Assembly: GCA_963736525.1 (NCBI GenBank)
Contig: CAVTPF010000017.1
Location: 62,001 to 126,000, forward strand
Length of the DNA: 64,000 bases
Direction of reading: 5' to 3'
Source of the DNA: Bog-473 sp963736525
GTDB taxonomy: Bacteria; Actinomycetota; Acidimicrobiia; Acidimicrobiales; RAAP-2
Each line of letters starts with the position of its first letter. The stretch's first letter is position 1. Below, piece after piece: positions 1-8,190 of this stretch. The translations under genes were made by a program, and so were the position numbers. The notes below the pieces were generated by a model that made no database searches, was not told the DNA's origin, and saw nothing but the letters and a program-made list of their open reading frames with translations.

Positions 1-456
1 CACCAGGGCAACCCAGAAGATGACGTTGAGCACCACGGCCGAGCCAACGCCCTGCATGGCGATGGCGAAGCCGGCATCGGAAGGCCGCACCCGTTGTTGC
101 GTAAGGAGGCGGTACATGAGGGCAGCTCCGAAGGCGGTACCGCCCGGCATGATGTGGCTGACCGCCAACGTCGACAGATCGATCTGCATGATACGCCGGC
201 GAAGCAGGATTCCTGGAGGGAGGACCGTGTAGGTGAGCATCGCCCAGGCAACCAGGGCCCCGGCCTCGAGGACAAGGCCGGTGAGGGCAACCCAGACGTT
301 GATGTGTGAGAGAAGGCGGAGCGATTGATGCACACCACCCACGCGGGGGAGGACGAAGATCTCCAGCACCAGAATCGCCACGACAACGCTGGCCGTCCAC
401 TTGACCTCGCGGCGCAGGCGACGCCGTCGGCTCTTTTCGCTGCGACGCTTCAGCAT
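1..456 (-). CDS. YbhN/UPF0104-family membrane protein (partial)
   Basis: This gene runs off the left edge, so only its first 152 codons are visible. The ATG at 456-454 is directly preceded by an in-frame TAG, so it is at or near the true start. The protein opens with a very basic stretch (KRRSEKSRRRRLRR), then hydrophobic segments at about residues 22-36 and 50-75, then HIMPGGTAFGAALMYRLL. That last motif is typical of the integral-membrane domain shared by YbhN proteins and lysylphosphatidylglycerol synthases, which handle or flip lipids in the inner membrane. The C-terminal part is outside the window, so the presence of an extra catalytic domain cannot be judged. The family call rests on the PGG motif and the hydrophobic pattern. 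Confidence 0.72.
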   Translation of the reverse strand, partial: MLKRRSEKSRRRRLRREVKWTASVVVAILVLEIFVLPRVGGVHQSLRLLSHINVWVALTGLVLEAGALVAWAMLTYTVLPPGILLRRRIMQIDLSTLAVSHIMPGGTAFGAALMYRLLTQQRVRPSDAGFAIAMQGVGSAVVLNVIFWVALV

Positions 457-878
457 CTAGCAGCCGCTCAAATTGCGAGGAGTCCATTCCAAAGCTCGAG
501 TCCTCACGTCCGAAACGGTCCTGCGACGTCAACACCGGGCATCGGATCCACTATGGCCCAGTCCACACGTGTCGAAGGAGTGAGGGTTCGGACACGCCGC
601 CGCGCCCGGCGGTTGGGGGTGACGCGGTTGACTCAGGACGCCTGATGGAGCGGGAGCAGCCGCCCGCCCTGCCAGCGCCGAACGGGCGGCATCCACAAGC
701 TCCGGACCTGGCTCCGAGGGCGTCCTACGAGCGGTCCCGCAAGGCGGGCTCCTGCAGAATCTCGGGAGAGCGAAGAGGAGAGCTGCAAGGGTTGGTACGG
801 CTTGAGGTCGCCCTTTATTGCAGTGTCATGAACGTTGACCTCGCCGGCTGCCTCGAAGTCGAAATGCTTCCGATGCCG
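457..878. other. Intergenic stretch with no recognisable gene
   Basis: About 420 bp lie between the divergent starts of the YbhN-type gene and htpX. Short open frames exist on both strands, but their translations are Arg/Pro-rich and resemble no family I know, and none has a convincing ribosome-binding site. The right end carries the htpX promoter element. I see nothing else here. Confidence 0.5.
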
Positions 879-884
879 TAGGAT
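879..884 (+). promoter_or_regulatory. -10 hexamer for leaderless htpX
   Basis: TAGGAT ends 7 nt before the GTG at 892, and no Shine-Dalgarno lies between. This spacing puts transcription start at or next to the start codon, as in leaderless actinobacterial genes. No clear -35 box is visible. Confidence 0.45.
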
Positions 885-891
885 TCGGCAC

Positions 892-1853
892 GTGTACAAC
901 GAGATCGCCCGCAACAAGCGGCGGAGCGTGGTGTTCATCGTCGTGTTCTTTCTCATCTGGATGGGGGTTGGCGCGGTCTGCGGACTCCTCTTCGCCGCCT
1001 TCTACCACCCGATCAACCCCTCTACCGGCGCAGTGACGAGGACGGGCGACTCTCCGATCTTCGTCGGCATCGTCATCTTCGCCGTCCTGGCCTTTTTCGG
1101 CTTCTTGTACTCCATCAGGTCGGGCGCGTCTCTGGTCCTGCGCGTGTCCGGTGCCAGGCCGGCGAATCCGACCCAGTACCGGCAGCTCTACGACCTGGTG
1201 TCGGCGCTCGCCATCGGCGAAGGGATCCCGGCGCCGGCCATCTACGTCATAGACGACCCGTCGCCAAACGCCTTCGCCACGGGGGTGAGTCCCGACAAGG
1301 CCTCCATCACGTTCACGACCGGCCTACTCCAGATCATGAACCGAGAGGAGCTGGAGGGCGTCATCGGCCACGAGATGAGCCACATCAAGAACCACGACAT
1401 CCGGCTGCTGCTCGTCGTGGGCACGATGATCGGCATGGCCGCCCTGCTGGCAAGCGTCCTGTGGAGGAGCGCATTTTTCGCTGGCATGGGACGGGGGGGA
1501 GGAACTCGGGCGTCCTGCTCCTCGTCGTCTTTTTCGCTGGTGCCCTGTTGGCCATCGTCGGCTTCCTGGTGGGTCCACTCATCCGCCTGGCCCTCTCTCG
1601 ACGCAGGGAATCGCTGGCCGATGTCAGCGGAGTGGAGCTGACCCGCAATCCCGCTGGTCTACTCAGTGCTCTACGAAAGCTGCAGCAGAACGACAAGCCT
1701 TTCGCCAATTTCAATCACGCCACGGCCGCTATGTGCATCGACGACCCGTTGCAGCACCACGAGACCTGGTACCACCACCTCTACGACACCCACCCTCCCA
1801 TCGAGGAGCGGATCGCTGAGCTCGAGAAGATCGCCTCGGGTCAGTCAGTCTGA
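892..1853 (+). pseudogene. htpX: HtpX-like membrane zinc metalloprotease, interrupted by a frameshift
   Basis: HtpX is a membrane-bound quality-control protease. From the GTG at 892 the protein begins VYNEIARNKRRS, the usual HtpX opening, with two N-terminal membrane segments. The zinc site HEMSH falls at residues 160-164. After the next membrane helix the frame breaks at a run of seven G (1493-1499). The rest of the family sequence continues in the -1 frame: a further membrane segment, then RRRESLADVSGVELTRNP, which holds the third zinc ligand (Glu), ending at the TGA at 1851-1853. One extra G in the run would restore a product of about 320 residues, normal for the family. The break could be a homopolymer sequencing error, a real mutation, or slippage on the G run. 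The gene converges on lemA, a common partner of htpX. Confidence 0.85.
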
Positions 1854-1877
1854 GGGACCGTCGGCCACTCGAAGATC

Positions 1878-2549
1878 TCAGTCGGCCGGCGGCGATCCCC
1901 CGGGGGCCGCTGCGGGCGGCAGCCCTTGGGCGCCACCGGCAAGCGGGGGTCCCGAGGGTGCGGGACCGGCCGCACCTGGCCCAGAGCCAGAGAAGTTGAC
2001 CTGAGGGACGGCGCGTTCGTCCTCGTCGGTCGCGAAGAAAGCCACCGCCTTGAAACCGAAGGGCCCGGCGATCAGGTTGCGCGGAAACGTTTGTAGAGCG
2101 ATGTTGTAGTCGCGGGCGCTGGTGTTGTAGTAGCGGCGGGCGTACTCAAGCTTGTCCTCGGTGGCGGTCAAGGTCTCTTGCAGTTGGAGGAAGCTCTCAA
2201 CCGCCCGCAGCTGTGGATAGTTCTCGGCGACTGCGAACAGCGATCGCAACGCCCCGGACAGGGCGTTCTCGGCTGGCGCGATTTGGCCTGGGTCCCCGGT
2301 CGCGCCGGCGGCAACTGCGTCGGCTCGAGCCTTGGTCACCGCCTCAAAGGTCCCCCGCTCGTGGGCGGCGTAGCCCTGCACGGTCGACACCAGGTTGGGA
2401 ATGAGATCGTGGCGGCGCTTGAGCTCGACGTCGATCTCGGACCACGCCTCCTGAGTCCGGTTCCGTTTCTTGACGAGGCCGTTATAAGCGGCCCACAAGC
2501 CAAGGGCCAGGAGCACAACGACGACGATGACGATGATCAGGACAACCAT
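1878..2549 (-). CDS. lemA: LemA family protein
   Basis: LemA proteins are small membrane-anchored, mostly helical proteins of unclear role, often encoded beside htpX as here. The 223-residue product has one N-terminal membrane helix (about residues 2-22), then the family core NGLVKKRNRTQEAWSEIDV and RRHDLIPNLV. Later come EDKLEYARRYYNTSARDYN and a Phe/Pro stretch containing FPRNLIAGPFGF. The last 35 or so residues are a low-complexity Gly/Pro/Ala tail not needed by the family. The ATG at 2549 has an AGGAGG ribosome-binding site 11 nt upstream. The gene is tail-to-tail with htpX, 24 bp apart. Confidence 0.93.
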   Translation of the reverse strand: MVVLIIVIVVVVLLALGLWAAYNGLVKKRNRTQEAWSEIDVELKRRHDLIPNLVSTVQGYAAHERGTFEAVTKARADAVAAGATGDPGQIAPAENALSGALRSLFAVAENYPQLRAVESFLQLQETLTATEDKLEYARRYYNTSARDYNIALQTFPRNLIAGPFGFKAVAFFATDEDERAVPQVNFSGSGPGAAGPAPSGPPLAGGAQGLPPAAAPGGSPPAD

Positions 2550-2771
2550 TGTGGAGTGAACCTCCTGGCAACTTCGCTGGTATGCACTCTATCGGGGTCA
2601 TCGCCAATCGGCCATAGGTCGGCTACCCGACCATTTCTCAGTTCGATAGGGCCTGAGTGTGCGGCGCATGTCCTACGGCATTCCTCTAATACCTCCGCTA
2701 TCTGGAGGCTGACCGGGCTCCATCCCGCGCTGGCAACGAGTACAGCTTTGGTAGGGGAGACGCGGCGCTAT
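2550..2771. other. Intergenic region upstream of lemA
   Basis: About 220 bp that hold the presumed lemA promoter. On the minus strand there is a hairpin-forming GGTCGG-gtag-CCGACC (plus 2616-2631) running into CCTATGG. It resembles the pilus element described at 19.9 and 26.4 kb, but the half-site spacing is 10 rather than 7, so I do not count it as one. Confidence 0.3.
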
Positions 2772-3428
2772 CTATCTCCTCGGACGTGAGCCGCCTCCAG
2801 TTCGACGCCGTTTCCAGCGCGTGACCAACCCGTCGCCGTACTCATTCGGATGGCGTATCCGGATCACCCCCGTCGGTCCGGACGTGGAGATGCGCACTAC
2901 CGGCCCCCCGGTGGCGGGCGCGGAGAGCGATTCGAGGTGGACGTGTGCCGACCCCCCGACCATTTGCACGGCTACTCCTTCGGGGACGAGAACCTCTATC
3001 GAACCCCATGTTTCCAGGCGGAGGTTGATCTGACAGGAGTCCCAGCTGGCGGCGCTGAGATCGACCATGGCCGCCCCGAAGCCTGTGCTGATCGTCGTGT
3101 CTGCGGCCAATTGCCAGCCAGAGCCCAGCTGCAGACCGCCGTCTGCCGCCCGCAGGATGAGTGGCTCGGTAAGCCGCCGCGAGGTGGGTGTCAGCCGGAC
3201 CAGCGGTGGCAGCTCCAACATTGCTGCCTCTAGATCGGCGTGACCGGGGGCGACCAAGACCGTCTCCAAGAGCTCAGAGAAGTGCTGAAGCGACAACCCT
3301 CCGGTGCTGAAGAGGTCGTGGAGCCGGGCAATGGCCGCGACCCGGTCGTCTTCATTGACTCCACCCAGGGATGCTGCAATCGGGAAACCTTCGTTCACGG
3401 TCTCCATCTTGATCGCGAGATCCCCCAC
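2772..3428 (-). CDS. DUF1707-like protein with a LiaF-type C-terminal beta domain
   Basis: Residues about 25-75 (NEDDRVAAIARLHDLFSTGG through the DLEAAMLELPPL segment) fit the DUF1707 helical module. This module is widespread in actinobacterial envelope and stress proteins and often carries DR and L-x-x-F-x-E-L cores. The remainder is beta-rich with regularly spaced V-x-V-x repeats (EVLVPEGVAVQMVGGSAHVH), like the cell-wall-stress (LiaF/DUF2154) C-terminal domain. No membrane segment is present. The open frame starts with GTG at 3428. An ATG at 3407 with GGGGA about 15 nt upstream is an equally good start, so the first seven residues are uncertain. Its target is unknown. Confidence 0.65.
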   Translation of the reverse strand: MGDLAIKMETVNEGFPIAASLGGVNEDDRVAAIARLHDLFSTGGLSLQHFSELLETVLVAPGHADLEAAMLELPPLVRLTPTSRRLTEPLILRAADGGLQLGSGWQLAADTTISTGFGAAMVDLSAASWDSCQINLRLETWGSIEVLVPEGVAVQMVGGSAHVHLESLSAPATGGPVVRISTSGPTGVIRIRHPNEYGDGLVTRWKRRRTGGGSRPRR

Positions 3429-3542
3429 TGGCTAGCACGATGATCTGGATCCCCAAGGAAAGCGCCGCGACCGCGGCGTCGAGACAACCTCAAATTGAGA
3501 GGAACCACGGGCGCCGGAGTCAAACACGCACTTCGGGGCTCC

Positions 3543-3977
3543 TTACGCGAGAACACCTCTCACCGGCTGGAACTCCCAATTGGAGAAGTAGGCGAACGAG
3601 TGGCCCGAGCTCGTACTGAGAAGGTCCGCCAGGCTCTTTGCGGCGTCGGCGTTGGCGACCGGAATCGAGACCACCAAACCACCGGATTCGAGGGCATCCT
3701 CCAGAGTGCGGAGGTATCCGATGTCGCTGCTCATGGCGAGCTCCACTATGCGGACGATCCTCCCCCTGAGGCCCTCCATCCCGCCCGAGACGTCGAGCCG
3801 TTGGAGTCCTTCTTCGCCGTAGAGGATCCAAATGTCGTCTTCGCCAGCATGGAGGTCAGGGCCGAGCTTCTCGACTTCTTCACGTCCGACTGTCGGGTCG
3901 TCGAAGACGCCAAAAAGCCGGTGTCGGGGACGACCCATGACGTCGTGGGAGTCGGTGGCCTTCTGTGGACTAGCCAT
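3543..3977 (-). CDS. Conserved hypothetical protein
   Basis: This 144-residue soluble protein has no membrane segment or signal peptide. After a polar N-terminus it reads LFGVFDDPTVGREEVEKLG, then DDIWILYGEEGLQRLDVSGG, then a helical part and GLVVSIPVANADAAKSLADL. The alternation of strands and helices suggests two ferredoxin-like halves, as in small proteins that start with a Gly-Val-Phe/Tyr-Asp-Asp stretch. I recognise the general shape but no function. It shares orientation with the DUF1707-like gene (114 bp gap), so the two might be expressed together. Confidence 0.55.
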   Translation of the reverse strand: MASPQKATDSHDVMGRPRHRLFGVFDDPTVGREEVEKLGPDLHAGEDDIWILYGEEGLQRLDVSGGMEGLRGRIVRIVELAMSSDIGYLRTLEDALESGGLVVSIPVANADAAKSLADLLSTSSGHSFAYFSNWEFQPVRGVLA

Positions 3978-4209
3978 AGCCGTGTCATCTCCGATTCATC
4001 GACCGACTCACCAGAGCCGCTCTTGAAACGTTGCAGTAGATCGTCCGAGCCCGGTAGGGCCGAACGTCCCGTGCCCACGAGACTGCGGGGGTGGTCCAGC
4101 GAGGTGGTCGAGAAGTGGTGGAGGACTGGCGGGCGACCCAGCGAGCGCAGGTGGCGCAGGGAGTCAGGCTGCCCTGCCAGACCTGTCCGACCGGCTGATG
4201 GCGCCCTCC

Positions 4210-7164
4210 TCACGACGAAGCGGACGAGGCCACCGTCGGCTCGCCGCGAGCGACCGGCATTGCGCCGACCGCCACGACGCGCGCGTTCTGCTTGACCGGC
4301 CGCGACCCGATGTCCACGGTGAGTGTCGACGTGGACGCCTGGTAGGACCAACGCGGGCCGGACCCGCTCCGAGCGTTCAGATTGCGACCATCGAGGGTGA
4401 CCTGGTCCGGTCGCGTGACATCGACCATCTCAATGGTTGTCGCCACCGAGGTGGGCTCGCCGGGGTAGCCGCCCCGAGCGGCATCAATCGTGACGTGGAC
4501 GGACGAGGGTCCGCCGGCAGGCGCGCTGGACGACGTGGTGATGTGGGTCTCGGTGCGCTGACCCGTGGTGTAGCCGAGTCCCGTTCCCGCGTCGCCGTAG
4601 AGGTCGAAGGAGCCTGGCGATCCCGGGTAGACGAGAGTGGTGAGCGCGTGGGGAGGTCCGGTTCCCCCGGTCGACGGCTGCTCAGGAACGATCCCACCCT
4701 GGCGGACGAAGACCGGCATCCGGTCGAGCGGTACCGCCAGGGTGGCCGTGGACGGCCCCGTGAACGTGGCGCCGGTGAAGAAATCGACCCACTTGCCCGG
4801 GGGGAACCACACCGTGGCCGAAGCCACGTTCCCTGGCGTGGTTATCGGAGCCACCAGCATGTCGGGCCCGTAGAGGTATTCCGTCGGGTTCTGGTAGGCC
4901 GACGGCTGCTCGGGGTTGTCGAGGTAGAGCGGGCGCGCCATCGGCAGGCCCGTCTGATTGGCCTCGGCGGCCAGGGTGTAGCTGTAGGGAAGCAGCGCTT
5001 CGCGGAGCCGGAGGAAGGACTCGGTGATCCCTTGCACCGGTTGGGGATATTGCCAGGGAAGACGGTTCTCGTTGTTGGAGTGGAGCCGGAGGATCGGCTC
5101 GAAGGTCCCGAGTTGCACCCATCGGTCGTAGAGGTCGGGGGGATCGGCGCCCGACTGCGTGGGGGGCGGACCGAGGTAGCTCCCGATGTCGCTGCTCACG
5201 TACGGCTCGCCGATCGTGGCTTCGTCTGGAACCAGGGCGGCCTCGGTGGCCAAGGTGTTCCAGGTTCCCCAGGCATCCCCGGTGAAGGCGATGGCCGAGG
5301 TGTGGTCCGACCATGGCCCAGCCGGGTAGACCTCCTGGGGATCGGCATTGGAGCCTCCGATGCGGGCCAGGACGAAGCCACGCTCGCCGAGGTTGACCAT
5401 GTCCTGGGCGTAGAGATGGCCGACCCACGCATCGGGCGTCACACCCGACGAAGAGACGACTGAGTCGTCGCAGCACCAGTCGAGCCACCAGAAGGAGACC
5501 CCCTGACGCTGAAAGCTCTGCTGGAGGGCGAAGTTGGACTCCGCCTGAGGGATCGAGCTCCAGTCCCACACCTTGCAGTTCCCGTTGGTGCAGCTGGAAG
5601 AGGCGAGGGCGGTTCCGGCGATGCGTTCGGCCTCCGGCAGCTCGGGGTCGTTGTCGTCGATACTCGAGTGGACGTTCAACGTCACGTCGATGCCGTGGGA
5701 GCGCGCCCAACGGAGGAAGGATGACGGAGAGGGGAAGAGGGAGCGGTTCCATTCCCAGCCGTTCCAGTCGTTGGGCGCCTTCCAGTCGGTATCGAGCGAG
5801 AGGGTGTTGAGGGGGATCCCGTTGGCGACGAACTCGGGATAGACCGAGCTCTCGATGGTGTTGCTCGAATAGGGCGTGTAGTCGGAGTACCACACACCGA
5901 AGACGTTGCGGGGAAGGAGCGGGGCTGGACCGGTGAGCTGGGCCAGGGTGTGCAGGGCACTGGCGTAGTCGTTTCCGTAGACGAAGAGGTAACCGTCTTC
6001 AAGGTCGCCGTTCGCAGGCCGGGGTTCGACCCATCCGTTCGTGGTCCACAACGCGCTCTGGGTGTCGTCGAGCAAGCGCCAACCTGCCGTGTCCAGCAGC
6101 CCGTCGGTGTTGAGAGGCTGGATTCCCGCTTGGCAGGTGTCACCGGACTGTCCGGGCCCACAGGTCGGTGCGTCGTTGTAGGTGTCGGTGTCGAACCCCC
6201 GGAACCATCCTCCGAGAGGTCCGTTCGACGCCGGGACGGGAGGTGGCGAACCGCCAGGACCGACAGCCAGCATGTCGATGCCCAGATCGAAGCTGTTCGG
6301 AGTGGCGCTGACCACCTCGATCGAGTTGGTCCCCGACACGAGCGGAATGGTGGTGGTGAACGTCGCCCACGGTTCGGCCGCCGTCGTGGGAGTGGCAACG
6401 ATGATCTGCCGAAGCCGGCCGTTGACGTCCAGGTCGAGTGTGCTCGGCGTTGGTGGCAGCGGAGGACTCGCCACGTTGTAGTACCGCAGTGACACGACCG
6501 CCGGGCCCGCGTTGGACCCGATCACGTGCCAGGTAACGCTGGCGTCCGTTTTGATGAAGAACCCCGCGTAGCCCGCTGTGCCCTGGTACCCGGGAAAAGT
6601 CTGGCTGAGGGTGGCGCCCCCATCGAGGGTGGCCGCGCCGGCCTGACACACCTGCCCGAAGGTGCACTCCCAGTCCCACGAGGGCGCCACCGTCGATGCC
6701 CGGCCTCCGACCGACAGTTGGAGCGAGGTGTTGAGTGGAGTGAAGGGTCCTGACCCCAGCTTGTAGCGCAGAGTGGCGCTCGCTGTGCGGACGACCAGCC
6801 AGCCCCCCGAGGTGGAGAAGGAGTAGCGAGGGACCGGCATCCGCCGATTGAGGGCGTTCACCGTTGGTCTGTTCTCGAAGTGCTGCGACGGGGAGTACTC
6901 GAGACGGAGCAGGCTCGGAGCCAGGACCTCGACACGCACGGCACCCACGTGAACGATGGCCGAGCCGTGAGCCATGCCTGCATCCATGTCGATCGGCGTC
7001 GCCAGGTCCACCGGAGAGGTGTCCTGGGACGAAGCGCCCGTCGGCTGGGCAACCGAAGGACCGGCAACCGACACGAGGAGGATGGCCCCGAACACCACGA
7101 GCACGACGACGATTCGCGCATGGCGTCTCACCCGGTCCCCCTGCTGGGGCTCCGTCGATCCCAT
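4210..7164 (-). CDS. Secreted glycoside hydrolase family 31 enzyme with an inserted carbohydrate-binding module
   Basis: GH31 enzymes are retaining exo-acting alpha-glycosidases or transglycosylases. The 984-residue protein has a basic N-terminus and a membrane/signal segment at about residues 18-40, ending in VAGPSVAQP, so it is probably exported. The GH31 N-terminal beta domain (about 70-180) is followed by an inserted jelly-roll-like module (about 190-302, with DLDVNGR and FDLGIDMLAVG) resembling CBM35/CBM6. The TIM barrel then carries FGVWYSDY, the likely nucleophile Asp562 in FWWLDWCCDD, and the likely acid/base Asp630 in AFTGDAWGTW. Beta domains close the protein (VWFPPGKWVDFFTG, DRMPVFVRQGGIVP). 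Substrate cannot be read from sequence. No clear ribosome-binding site precedes the ATG at 7164. It stands alone, facing none of its neighbours. Confidence 0.92.
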   Translation of the reverse strand: MGSTEPQQGDRVRRHARIVVVLVVFGAILLVSVAGPSVAQPTGASSQDTSPVDLATPIDMDAGMAHGSAIVHVGAVRVEVLAPSLLRLEYSPSQHFENRPTVNALNRRMPVPRYSFSTSGGWLVVRTASATLRYKLGSGPFTPLNTSLQLSVGGRASTVAPSWDWECTFGQVCQAGAATLDGGATLSQTFPGYQGTAGYAGFFIKTDASVTWHVIGSNAGPAVVSLRYYNVASPPLPPTPSTLDLDVNGRLRQIIVATPTTAAEPWATFTTTIPLVSGTNSIEVVSATPNSFDLGIDMLAVGPGGSPPPVPASNGPLGGWFRGFDTDTYNDAPTCGPGQSGDTCQAGIQPLNTDGLLDTAGWRLLDDTQSALWTTNGWVEPRPANGDLEDGYLFVYGNDYASALHTLAQLTGPAPLLPRNVFGVWYSDYTPYSSNTIESSVYPEFVANGIPLNTLSLDTDWKAPNDWNGWEWNRSLFPSPSSFLRWARSHGIDVTLNVHSSIDDNDPELPEAERIAGTALASSSCTNGNCKVWDWSSIPQAESNFALQQSFQRQGVSFWWLDWCCDDSVVSSSGVTPDAWVGHLYAQDMVNLGERGFVLARIGGSNADPQEVYPAGPWSDHTSAIAFTGDAWGTWNTLATEAALVPDEATIGEPYVSSDIGSYLGPPPTQSGADPPDLYDRWVQLGTFEPILRLHSNNENRLPWQYPQPVQGITESFLRLREALLPYSYTLAAEANQTGLPMARPLYLDNPEQPSAYQNPTEYLYGPDMLVAPITTPGNVASATVWFPPGKWVDFFTGATFTGPSTATLAVPLDRMPVFVRQGGIVPEQPSTGGTGPPHALTTLVYPGSPGSFDLYGDAGTGLGYTTGQRTETHITTSSSAPAGGPSSVHVTIDAARGGYPGEPTSVATTIEMVDVTRPDQVTLDGRNLNARSGSGPRWSYQASTSTLTVDIGSRPVKQNARVVAVGAMPVARGEPTVASSASS

Positions 7165-7243
7165 GCCATCGACCCATCATCGCATCGCCGCCTGACTGTG
7201 ATGCTGCCGCGTACGGGGCAACGACCGGAGACACGCGTGAGCG

Positions 7244-8011
7244 TCAGCGCGCATAAAGGTGGTAGCCGGCGAAGCCCCAGGCAGCGATCAGCGCGACCTG
7301 TGCCGCTCGCGCCGTCGAGATGAAGCGGAGGAATTCCTCGGCGTTGGCCAACCGGCCGGCCGAACGCCGGGCTGCCACATCGAGGAGCAGCCCGGCGATC
7401 GGGACGGCGACCCAGAAAGCCACGCCGACCGGCGGGCTCTGAGGGAGCAGCAAGGCGGTCGGCCCGGGGTGGCCGCCGAAAGTGAACATGGCGGCGCTCA
7501 ACGCGGTGCCCCACCCAGGCTGGGCCGGATCCGGTGTGGTCGGACCGGTGTCCCTCGACGGGACGCCCATCGGCGCCCGCGCCCGGGCCGCGCCGTAGCC
7601 GATCCCGGCCAGCATCCACGTGAGGAGGAGGGCCGCATTCAAGGGCCGGTAGGCCTGGGCCAACGCGCTGATCGTCAGGTGGTATTGGTGCGGCCCCGTG
7701 TCGATGCCCAGCACGTCCCAGGCAAGCGCCACGAGGATGAGCACGAGCCACGGGGCGACACCTGGCAGTGCACGGCGGCCACCGCCGCGGCCCGGCCGCG
7801 GCCAGGGGTCGCTCACTGGGGTGAGGCGCCAGCCCACCCGGCCCCCCCTCCGGCCCCGCCACAGCGAGACGTCGACGGCAATGACCGCGCCGAACGAGAC
7901 CACCCAGGTGATCTCCGCGGCCGCGCTGGTGCGATGGAAGCCGCTGATCCACCCGCACCACGCACACAGGGCAAACCCGGCGGCGACCAGGACAACGTGG
8001 TGGCGGCGCAC
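7244..8011 (-). CDS. Multi-pass membrane protein of unknown function
   Basis: The frame is open back to 8191, but the first 60 codons of that extension are unlike a membrane protein and overlap the start of the divergent gene. I prefer the GTG at 8011 (255 residues), because a TATACC hexamer lies 6 nt upstream and the sequence turns hydrophobic there (VLVAAGFALCAWCGW). About seven membrane segments follow, separated by Arg/Gly/Pro-rich loops. There are no conserved catalytic motifs that I recognise. The gene is divergent from the pyruvate-kinase-like gene, with about 180 bp between the chosen starts. Confidence 0.55.
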   Translation of the reverse strand: MRRHHVVLVAAGFALCAWCGWISGFHRTSAAAEITWVVSFGAVIAVDVSLWRGRRGGRVGWRLTPVSDPWPRPGRGGGRRALPGVAPWLVLILVALAWDVLGIDTGPHQYHLTISALAQAYRPLNAALLLTWMLAGIGYGAARARAPMGVPSRDTGPTTPDPAQPGWGTALSAAMFTFGGHPGPTALLLPQSPPVGVAFWVAVPIAGLLLDVAARRSAGRLANAEEFLRFISTARAAQVALIAAWGFAGYHLYAR

Positions 8012-8017
8012 GGCTCC

Positions 8018-8023
8018 GGTATA
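8018..8023 (-). promoter_or_regulatory. Possible -10 hexamer for the membrane protein gene
   Basis: Read on the minus strand, TATACC ends 6 nt before the GTG at 8011. It is the main reason for choosing that start. The last base departs from the usual T. Confidence 0.3.
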
Positions 8024-8190
8024 ACCCAGACGGCACGGCTGCTGGCGTCCCCCATCCGATCGATGCGGGACTTCCCCGAGGCGCCGACCTGACGCCGCCG
8101 ATTCCGAAGGGACCTCCGGCCCTACCGGGCGCGGCCCGGTTTGGCGGATGTTGGCATGGAGGCCGGACCCCCAGACATCGGGAGCACACA

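Noticed and set aside
2601..2640. Fifth pilus-type element before lemA
   Set aside because: AAATGGTC and CCTATGG are both present on the minus strand, but the gap between them is 10 nt instead of 7 and the dyad core is lost; a GGTCGG hairpin explains the similarity.
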